Notes under the pieces: generated by a model | Told to the model about the DNA's origin: nothing | The model's database searches: none | What the model saw: only the letters and a program-made list of their open reading frames with translations | Source of the DNA: Firm-13 sp964579245 | GTDB lineage: Bacteria; Bacillota; Clostridia; Saccharofermentanales; Saccharofermentanaceae | Reading direction: 5' to 3' | Length of the DNA stretch: 31,365 nucleotides | Assembly (NCBI GenBank): GCA_964579245.1 | Contig: CAZOFY010000024.1 | Coordinates: 1 to 31,365, forward strand | Part shown: positions 25,488-31,365 of the stretch, piece by piece | Layout: each line of letters starts with the position of its first letter | Position numbering within the stretch: position 1 is the first letter of the stretch | Position numbers and translations under genes: made by a program

Positions 25488-26810
25488 ATGTTGTCATCTG
25501 TATTTCCGGAGCTGGCTGTTTCTCAGCCGCGAATCTTGATTCCCAGCAAGCATGTCGACCTTTCTCTATGGCCCGTTATCGCCTGTGATCAGTTCACATC
25601 CGAGCCGGAGTATTGGGAGGAGACTGAGCGAATCACAGAGAATGCATATTCAACTCTTCATCTGATATTGCCAGAAGTATATCTGGAGTCTTTATCCTCC
25701 GCTTCTCTTGATTCCAAAATCGATGCCGTCAATCGCTCCATGCAGCAATATCTTTCCGGTGACATTCTGGTCAGCCTTCCTGAAGGTTTCATTTTGCTGG
25801 ATCGGTCGACATCGCTTCATTCCTCTCGGAAGGGCTTGGTCCTCGCAGTCGATTTGGAGCAGTATGATTTCACCCCCGGTAACAAGAGCCGTATCCGTGC
25901 CACCGAGGGTACTGTATTATCAAGAATTCCGCCTCGCGTCCGCATTCGCAGAGATGCGCCTATTGAAGTCCCTCATATCATGCTTTTGATTGACGATCCT
26001 GATCACCTTGTGATCGAGAAGGCATTTAATTCGCTTATCAACACTGGAAGCGAGCCATTATACGACATTGACCTGATGCAAGGCGGCGGTCATATCACCG
26101 GTTATTTTGCAGATGCGGGTTCCTCTGAAGCAACCGGAATCATTGACGGTCTTCAACAGTTGTTGAACAAATCGTCCGATGGATTCCTTTTTGCCGTCGG
26201 AGACGGGAACCACTCCCTTGCAACCGCCAAAGCCCACTGGGAAGCGATCCGTTCAGCCTTGCCGGAAGACGATCGCCAATCTCATCCCGCCCGCTTTTCG
26301 CTTGTTGAGGTCGTCAATATTCATGACGGGGGACTCGAATTTGAACCGATCCATCGTGTAGCTTTTGGCTTGCCGGCTGAGAAGTTCTATGCAACCGCCG
26401 GAAGATTTTTTTCCGAGCAGGGCTTTCGTTTTTATACACAGAGAGAATACGCCGACAGCGACAAGTCAACATCGTCTGATACCCAGACATTCCCTATCAT
26501 ATCCGAGCGTGAGAGTTACGTCATGACCTTATCAAAGCCGAATCACTCACTGGCCGTTGGTTCTTTACAAGCATTTCTAGACCACCTGTCCGCCTCGGAT
26601 CCGTCCGTACGAATCGATTACATCCATGGCGAGGATTCTGTCAGAAGTCTTGCCATGGAAGGAAATACGGGGTTTCTTCTTCCCGCTATTACAAAGAATA
26701 GTTTTTTTGCGACGATTTTAAGAGAGGGCGTTTTTCCGCGGAAAACCTTTTCCATGGGAGAGGCTTTTGAGAAGAGATATTATATGGAGTCGAAGAAGAT
26801 TATCAAATGA
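25488..26810 (+). CDS. DUF1015 family protein
   Basis: A 440-residue cytoplasmic protein of the DUF1015 family, whose biochemical role is not established. The N-terminal block (PRILIPSKHVDLSLWPVIAC then DQFTSEPEYW) and the central motif FAVGDGNHSLATAKAHW near residue 240 are diagnostic; the Asp-Gly-Asn-His cluster looks like an active site. The C-terminal DYIHGEDSVRSLA and FLLPAITKNSFFATI are also typical. The ATG at 25488 has AGGGAGG 6 bases upstream; the open frame extends 28 codons further but that part overlaps the promoter. Its stop overlaps the start of the oxidoreductase gene (ATGA), so the two are translationally coupled. The length is normal for the family. Confidence 0.9.
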   Translation: MLSSVFPELAVSQPRILIPSKHVDLSLWPVIACDQFTSEPEYWEETERITENAYSTLHLILPEVYLESLSSASLDSKIDAVNRSMQQYLSGDILVSLPEGFILLDRSTSLHSSRKGLVLAVDLEQYDFTPGNKSRIRATEGTVLSRIPPRVRIRRDAPIEVPHIMLLIDDPDHLVIEKAFNSLINTGSEPLYDIDLMQGGGHITGYFADAGSSEATGIIDGLQQLLNKSSDGFLFAVGDGNHSLATAKAHWEAIRSALPEDDRQSHPARFSLVEVVNIHDGGLEFEPIHRVAFGLPAEKFYATAGRFFSEQGFRFYTQREYADSDKSTSSDTQTFPIISERESYVMTLSKPNHSLAVGSLQAFLDHLSASDPSVRIDYIHGEDSVRSLAMEGNTGFLLPAITKNSFFATILREGVFPRKTFSMGEAFEKRYYMESKKIIK

Positions 26811-28012
26811 GTACAAGAGAGACACGCCCCACTATATGCGTGATCGGCGCGGGAATAACCGGTCTGGTCTGTGCCTGGGAACTCTCACGCAAGGGTTTCA
26901 CAATCCAGTTGATTGAACAGCATTCGACAGCCGGAGGAATGCTTTCTTCGATGCGTCTCGGACATGAGTATATTGAACTGCTGCCCCATCATATCCGGAA
27001 GAATGACCGTCATGTGCTGGCACTTTTCAAGGAACTGGGACTGTTTGATGAAATCGAATGGTTCGATTCTCTTTGGTACGGGAAGGTCGGGCGCAAGAAG
27101 CTCGGTTATGCCACAAACGGCTTTCATTCCCTGATCAGCGCACTCACACAGGAGATAACAGACAGAGGTGGCATGATCCATTATGGTTATACTGCCGTTG
27201 ATATCACCTCAATAGCTTCAGGCAAAAGCGAACAGAATGTCTCCATCCAGGACATAGCCACGCAACCGGCAGGAAATCAGGTCTTTGCAACGGGCCAATC
27301 CTTCTCCTCACCTGTTTTCCCTTCAACCGGTTCGACGAATATTTCGTCTCGTTTCCAGATCTCCTGCGTGCTCGCAGATTGTACCACTCTGAACCTTGAA
27401 GCAGATGGAGTGATGTATTCTGCTTCCTGTCGTAACTTTGCACACATTTCACATGATTTGAATCTTCCGACTGATTACCGGGATGCCTTGATGGATGTCA
27501 CATATAAAGCCAATATGTGTCTTATGCTGCTGACAAAGACACAGATCAATGGCTGCTTTTCCCGTCCGATTCCGTTCAGTTCCCCTTTTCAGCGCATGAT
27601 TGAGCACACGAATCTTGTCGGCGAGAAGCGTTATGGTGGGCATGTTGTTTTTCTATTCGGATCCTTTCTCAATTCCCATCCTCTTTGGACCGCTTCGGAT
27701 GCTGAGGTTTTCTCTGATTTTTTCAAGCACCTGCAACTTCAGAACCCTTCCGTCCGCCGAAGCGATGTTCTGACATGGCGATTGACGCGCACCAGATATT
27801 CGATTCCCACATCGAATTCGAGTTCCTCCCTACTGTCGCCCATTCCAGGTTTGTACGTAGGCAGCATGGCCATGATCGGCAACCCGGAGGATGATAAGAC
27901 GGAATATCGAATGGATGGCTGTATTGCGATTGCTCGTCAGCTCGCCAAGAACATCGAACAAGATTTCTCTGCTAAACTGGAATTAGCGTCTTCATCTGAC
28001 CGGATCAGCTGA
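26807..28012 (+). CDS. FAD-dependent oxidoreductase, protoporphyrinogen-oxidase/amine-oxidase type
   Basis: A 401-residue flavoprotein. The N terminus has the Rossmann dinucleotide motif CVIGAGITGLVCAWELSRKG (Gly14, Gly16, Gly19), followed by the ribose-binding acidic residue in LIEQ and the GG-doublet stretch STAGGMLSS. The C-terminal GLYVGSMAMIGNPEDDKTEY fits the second FAD-contacting segment. The architecture matches NAD(P)-binding, protoporphyrinogen-oxidase-like proteins that often sit in envelope-glycan clusters; the substrate is unknown. Residues about 138-185 are a Ser/Thr/Gln-rich stretch that looks like a loop insertion. It overlaps the DUF1015 gene by 4 bases and is followed 28 bases later by the DUF2298 gene, so all three are one operon. 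Confidence 0.85.
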   Translation: MSTRETRPTICVIGAGITGLVCAWELSRKGFTIQLIEQHSTAGGMLSSMRLGHEYIELLPHHIRKNDRHVLALFKELGLFDEIEWFDSLWYGKVGRKKLGYATNGFHSLISALTQEITDRGGMIHYGYTAVDITSIASGKSEQNVSIQDIATQPAGNQVFATGQSFSSPVFPSTGSTNISSRFQISCVLADCTTLNLEADGVMYSASCRNFAHISHDLNLPTDYRDALMDVTYKANMCLMLLTKTQINGCFSRPIPFSSPFQRMIEHTNLVGEKRYGGHVVFLFGSFLNSHPLWTASDAEVFSDFFKHLQLQNPSVRRSDVLTWRLTRTRYSIPTSNSSSSLLSPIPGLYVGSMAMIGNPEDDKTEYRMDGCIAIARQLAKNIEQDFSAKLELASSSDRIS

Positions 28013-28040
28013 GCATTTAGGGTCTTTGAAAGGGATGTAT

Positions 28041-30782
28041 ATGAGCAGAAATCGTAGATCGGGCCAAAGTCCAAAGGCAGGAAAGATAGCTTACTCTAAG
28101 CGACTGAGCCTTGAATCACCTTCAATTCGCGATCAGATTGCTCCAAAGAGTCTCGTTGTCTTATCAGTGCCGCTTCTGCTGTCTGTCCTTCTTTCTTTTT
28201 TTCTGAGGGGAGATCAGGGTAATTTTCTTGTCTGGTGGTTTGTCTTGTTTGCATTCGGTGTTGCGGCATTTCCTCTGGCTGCCACGATTTTTTCCGCCTT
28301 CACGGGAAAGGGTTATGGTTTTTCGAAGGCGATTGGGATTCTCACTGTAGCCTTTATCCTATGGACGCTTGCATACATCCGGATTCTTCCCTTCAACCGC
28401 CCTGTTATTTTCTTACTTGTATTGCTTCTGGCAGGAATCAGCTGGGGTGTACCGCAAACGCGAAAAGCAGCCGTTGCTGCTTTATCTTCTTCTTCGGATG
28501 TCAGGAATATCGCTTTTGAAGAATCGATTTTCGTCTTAGCGCTTTTTGCCTGGTGCATCATTAAAGGAACCCGACCTGAAATTAACGGCGAAGAGAAGTT
28601 CATGGACTTTGCCTTTCTGAATGCGCTCGTTCGTACCGAAGCATTGCCGGCACCTGACCCTTGGCTAGCGGGGAAATCGATCAACTATTATTATTTCGGA
28701 CAATACATATATGCGCTGATCGCGAAGCTCTCCTCCATTAAGACGGGTGTTGCCTACACGTTGTCCATGTGTACCTGTTTTGCCATGTCCTTTGGAATGT
28801 CATATTCCTTGGGCTCTTTGTTCCTTGATGGATCTGTTCGTAAGGGGAACGGGTCCAAACGGTTTTTTCATGTTGCGGCGGGCGACAAGAACAATCTTGT
28901 TACTACCGTCATTTTGGGGATCCGGTCCAAACAGTTTTTTCGTGTTGCCGCGGGATTATTAAGCGCCTTTGCCGTAACCATATTCGGCAATTCTCATGCC
29001 TTTTTCTATTATCAGAACGGGGGCGGAAACTTCCTGTTATCGGTTTTTAAACTCTGCGGGCTCGAAGTCGGACGCACCGATAGTTTTTTCTATCCTGATT
29101 CCACCCGCTTTATCGGACACAATCCAGAAAGTGAAATTATAAACTCAGCGTTGAAAGTGGTCCAGGAAGGCGACCGGACGATCCATGAGTTTCCATGCTA
29201 TTCCTATATTTTGGGCGACCTTCACGCTCACGTCATCAGCATGATGGTCGTCATGCTGATCCTTGCCATATTGTACGCGCTTTATTTTCGCGCAAAAAGC
29301 ATTTCCGCCGACACAGCGTCAGCAGCAGATTACAACATGATCAAGTGTTTGAAAAACGAGATCTCTCAACTCCTGCAGCCTGAACTGCTAATCGTTGGAG
29401 TCTTGCTTGGAATCGCAACCATGACGAATTATTGGGACTTTCTGATCTATTTCATCGTTTCTTGCATGGTGCTTCTTATCTACTGTTCAAAGGTATCGAA
29501 GAAGTTTGCGTCCGTTAGTGGAGCAATTTTCTTCGTTGCCCAGTTGACCATGATTCTGCTGAGCTACCTTACTTTTTCTTCTTCTCCTTATGTTCATGTG
29601 ATTCTACAAGTACTGGTTCTTCTCGTCTCAATTTTTGGTACATCGCTTCTTCCGTGCGCGTTGACACGCACAGGATTGGGTATGAGCCTTCTGTTTTCTC
29701 TCTCGACACTAAGTGCCCTGACCTTTCAAGCAAATTTCGACATGATCGCGAACGCACTGGCCTTAACACCGCATCACACATCTCCATATCAGTTTTTTAT
29801 CCTCTGGTGCACACATATCCTGTTTGCTCTTGTTGTTATCACCATTACGATTTGCACGATTTGGGGGAAAGGTACCAAGTCAAATGACACAGAGGCTGCA
29901 TTGGCTCAGAATACGGTATCAAGATTCTTTTCGAAGATGAATCCTTCGGATTTATTTATGTCCGGAATCTCCGTTGTAGGAGTGTTGCTGCTCGCGGCAC
30001 CGGAGATTTTCTACGTAATGGATATCTACGGAGGAAGCTACAAGCGTGCGAATACCATGTTTAAGTTCACATTTGCCGCCTTTATCCTCCTCTCCCTTGT
30101 AATTGGTTACACGGCGCTTAGGGTTTATTCTCTTAAGTGGAAGAGCACGAAGGGAAAAGTTGCAGTTCTGTGCGTAGCAGTCGTTCTCACAGCAGCTCTG
30201 ATCCTTCCGGGTACGTATCCCTTTGTTTCTATCGATCAGCGAACCGGGCCGATTACCATGGACGAATCATTTACTCTGGATGGAACAAGGGCGGTCATTA
30301 GCCGAGACAGCCCACAGCTTCCTGGAGCAGCCGGAGATTTGGAATACTATGCGGAAGCAATTGATTGGCTGAATTCGAATGTTCCGGGAACTCCAGTCAT
30401 CTGCGAAGCGTATGGACTGAGCTATACGGATAATTGTCTTGTCTCAGCTTACACCGGACTTCCAACAATCATCGGCTGGCAAACTCATGAATGGCTTTGG
30501 CGGTTTCAGGGAATCGTCAATGAACAGGGTGAGTTAGTCAGTGATCCTGACAAAACTGATGTTTGGAGAGACATATTGACGCCTAGAAACTCTGACGTTG
30601 CAAACATCTACACGGCAACCGATGCTGCCACGGTTTCAGCAATACTGGCAAAATATAATGTGCGATACCTAATTGTTGGAAATTTGGAACGTGTTCAGTA
30701 TCCCACCATCGATGATGCTCTGCTTAAATCGTTGGGAAATGTTGTGTTTGAAACGGGATCCTTGTATATCGTTGCGGTCTGA
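28041..30782 (+). CDS. DUF2298 (YYY) family membrane protein
   Basis: A 913-residue polytopic membrane protein. Diagnostic DUF2298 segments are GEEKFMDFAFLNALVRTEAL (near residue 183), PDPWLAGKSINYYYFGQYIY (near 210), IFGNSHAFFYYQNGG, EFPCYSYILGDLHAHVISMM (near 385-402) and TMTNYWDFLIYF, with a C-terminal soluble domain after about residue 730. The layout of conserved acidic and aromatic residues in loops between many hydrophobic segments resembles GT-C-type lipid-linked glycosyltransferases, but no reaction is established. The ATG at 28041 has AAAGGG 6 bases upstream. An in-frame 24-codon duplication lies at about residues 271-318. It is the last gene of the DUF1015 operon, with a hairpin 20 bases after the stop. 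Confidence 0.88.
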   Translation: MSRNRRSGQSPKAGKIAYSKRLSLESPSIRDQIAPKSLVVLSVPLLLSVLLSFFLRGDQGNFLVWWFVLFAFGVAAFPLAATIFSAFTGKGYGFSKAIGILTVAFILWTLAYIRILPFNRPVIFLLVLLLAGISWGVPQTRKAAVAALSSSSDVRNIAFEESIFVLALFAWCIIKGTRPEINGEEKFMDFAFLNALVRTEALPAPDPWLAGKSINYYYFGQYIYALIAKLSSIKTGVAYTLSMCTCFAMSFGMSYSLGSLFLDGSVRKGNGSKRFFHVAAGDKNNLVTTVILGIRSKQFFRVAAGLLSAFAVTIFGNSHAFFYYQNGGGNFLLSVFKLCGLEVGRTDSFFYPDSTRFIGHNPESEIINSALKVVQEGDRTIHEFPCYSYILGDLHAHVISMMVVMLILAILYALYFRAKSISADTASAADYNMIKCLKNEISQLLQPELLIVGVLLGIATMTNYWDFLIYFIVSCMVLLIYCSKVSKKFASVSGAIFFVAQLTMILLSYLTFSSSPYVHVILQVLVLLVSIFGTSLLPCALTRTGLGMSLLFSLSTLSALTFQANFDMIANALALTPHHTSPYQFFILWCTHILFALVVITITICTIWGKGTKSNDTEAALAQNTVSRFFSKMNPSDLFMSGISVVGVLLLAAPEIFYVMDIYGGSYKRANTMFKFTFAAFILLSLVIGYTALRVYSLKWKSTKGKVAVLCVAVVLTAALILPGTYPFVSIDQRTGPITMDESFTLDGTRAVISRDSPQLPGAAGDLEYYAEAIDWLNSNVPGTPVICEAYGLSYTDNCLVSAYTGLPTIIGWQTHEWLWRFQGIVNEQGELVSDPDKTDVWRDILTPRNSDVANIYTATDAATVSAILAKYNVRYLIVGNLERVQYPTIDDALLKSLGNVVFETGSLYIVAV
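28852..28954 (+). repeat. In-frame direct duplication inside the DUF2298 gene
   Basis: A 31-base sequence beginning GGTCCAAAC recurs 72 bases later (28852 and 28924) with three mismatches. The encoded copies are SKRFFHVAAG and SKQFFRVAAG. The 72-base period equals 24 codons, so the reading frame is kept. It looks like a recent tandem duplication in a loop before a membrane segment. Confidence 0.75.
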
Positions 30783-30801
30783 CGTTTCTCTTTACAAGAT
30801 A

Positions 30802-30852
30802 AAGGGGCTGTTGCAGAAGTGATTGAAAAGTCACTGGAGTAACGGCCTCTTC
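30802..30852 (+). terminator. Hairpin after the DUF2298 gene, also an IS1182-like end
   Basis: A 23-base imperfect stem (30802-30824 with 30830-30852, loop GAAAA) with four wobble pairs and three mismatches lies 20 bases after the DUF2298 stop and is followed by TCTT rather than a clean T-run. Its left arm begins GGGGCTGTTGCAG, like IS1182 ends, and the whole unit closely resembles the perfect hairpin at 6-54. Confidence 0.65.
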
Positions 30853-30865
30853 TTATGTGTTTCTG

Positions 30866-30924
30866 GGTGTATAACGCCTCAAACGAGATATTTCCGGGGT
30901 CATTTGAGGTGTTTTTTATACACC
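30866..30924. other. Imperfect hairpin with long loop
   Basis: Arms GGTGTATAA (30866-30874) and TTATACACC (30916-30924) pair perfectly, and CCTCAAA with TTTGAGG extend the stem after an internal bulge. It lies between the hairpin above and the transposase relic, so it may be part of the decayed element or a secondary terminator. Confidence 0.45.
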
Positions 30925-30959
30925 TATTGTGGATTCTTTGTGTTTTGGGCGCAGTAAAT

Positions 30960-31182
30960 TCAACGGTATGCTTTTCTTCCGCTTTTTCTAGTGTATATCA
31001 GGCGATTTCCTTCTCGTGAAAGCAGCTGGCCACATCGATTTCCCAGAATTTTAGCATGGGTTATCTTGTAACCCATGCTCATCAGAAGGAATTCGGTTCG
31101 GATTTTTTCCCCGCATCAGGAATCTTCGGAATCCACTGTCTTCTTTTATCAGGCCAAATGCGCCTTCAACGCCCAAAGCGAT
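30960..31182 (-). pseudogene. IS1182-family transposase relic (C-terminal fragment, frameshifted)
   Basis: Read on the minus strand, 31182 downward gives IALGVEGAFGLIKEDSGFRR followed by FLMRGK, the C-terminal catalytic region of IS1182-family DDE transposases (VEGAFG with the catalytic Glu). The reading then shifts frame near 31108 and continues as RTEFLLMSMGYKITHAKILG, NRCGQLL and so on to a TGA at 30960-30962. Stops precede the fragment, so no intact transposase exists here. Weak traces may continue to the right edge. The fragment points toward the GGGGCTGTTGCAG hairpin at 30804, which is the expected position of the element's end. Confidence 0.78.
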
Positions 31183-31267
31183 TCATATGAAGAATATTCT
31201 CTTAGGGCGTTGTTATGTTTTTAACGGAGATTTGCCGTAGTTCGGGGAAAGGGCTTTAAATTCTCCA

Positions 31268-31365
31268 TTTATCAATGATTACCTACTAAATATGCGAAAG
31301 ACGGTTATAAGTATGTGCATCAATGAGCAACAAACAAGTTATTTGTCAATGATTACCCACGAAAT
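31268..31365. repeat. Imperfect direct repeat at the right edge
   Basis: A 24-base unit with core TCAATGATTACC occurs at 31268-31291 and again at 31342-31365 (three differences), a period of 74 bases. The second copy touches the window edge, so further copies may follow. The divergence and short unit argue against CRISPR. Confidence 0.5.

Noticed and set aside
25136..25489. 117-codon minus-strand frame upstream of the chvE-like operon
   Set aside because: Overlaps the start of the DUF1015 gene and its promoter, with no ribosome binding site and no family match.
31268..31365. CRISPR array at the right edge
   Set aside because: Only two copies, 24 bases with three differences and a spacer of about 50 bases; no cas genes nearby.

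Overview
The window looks like chromosomal DNA from an anaerobic, plant-sugar-using Firmicute of the class Clostridia. The evidence is the strong AGGAGG-type ribosome binding sites, many TTG and GTG starts, YesM/YesN-type two-component genes, lipobox sugar-binding proteins, DUF6179/DUF6323 and DUF2298 family proteins, and an IS1182-family relic. I cannot resolve genus from the sequence alone. No tRNA, rRNA, CRISPR array or intact mobile element was seen. All family names come from recognising the protein sequences by eye; no database search was run.

Layout. (1) 1-1900: a WYL-domain regulator and a YaiI/YqxD-type protein, both on the minus strand, bounded at the left by a perfect 20-bp terminator hairpin. 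(2) 2129-8953: a tightly overlapping five-gene minus-strand operon. In transcription order it encodes a membrane-anchored sugar-binding-fold protein, a YesM-type histidine kinase, a YesN-type AraC response regulator, a XylF-like sugar-binding lipoprotein, and a DUF6323-DUF6179 fusion of unknown function. (3) 9053-11508: a divergent ROK regulator plus MFS transporter unit, with a clear sigma-A promoter and a near-palindromic operator. (4) 11400-11955: a non-coding gap of about 550 bp. (5) 11959-16134: a lacI-xylA-xylB operon (minus strand) with a consensus promoter, a perfect 16-bp operator palindrome, a terminator-like hairpin between xylA and xylB, and a strong final terminator. (6) 16272-20730: a 1476-residue membrane protein with a tandem internal duplication. 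(7) 20803-25139: a ChvE/MmsA/MmsB-type multiple-sugar ABC transporter operon (minus strand). (8) 25448-30852: a plus-strand three-gene operon, DUF1015 protein, FAD oxidoreductase, DUF2298 membrane protein. (9) 30802-31365: a terminator-like hairpin that also looks like an IS1182 end, followed by a frameshifted IS1182 transposase relic.

How the genes fit together. The central theme is pentose, probably xylose, sensing and use. External sugar would be bound by the ChvE-like lipoprotein and imported by MmsAB, then isomerised by XylA and phosphorylated by XylB to feed the pentose phosphate pathway. Three regulators are candidates for this control: the LacI-type repressor (its own operon), the ROK repressor (its MFS transporter), and the two-component system with two sugar-binding-fold partners, which I infer may activate the ABC transporter. 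The most unusual items are the DUF6323-DUF6179 fusion translationally coupled to that sensor operon, the internally duplicated giant membrane protein, and a family of look-alike hairpins at gene ends that resemble IS1182 termini.
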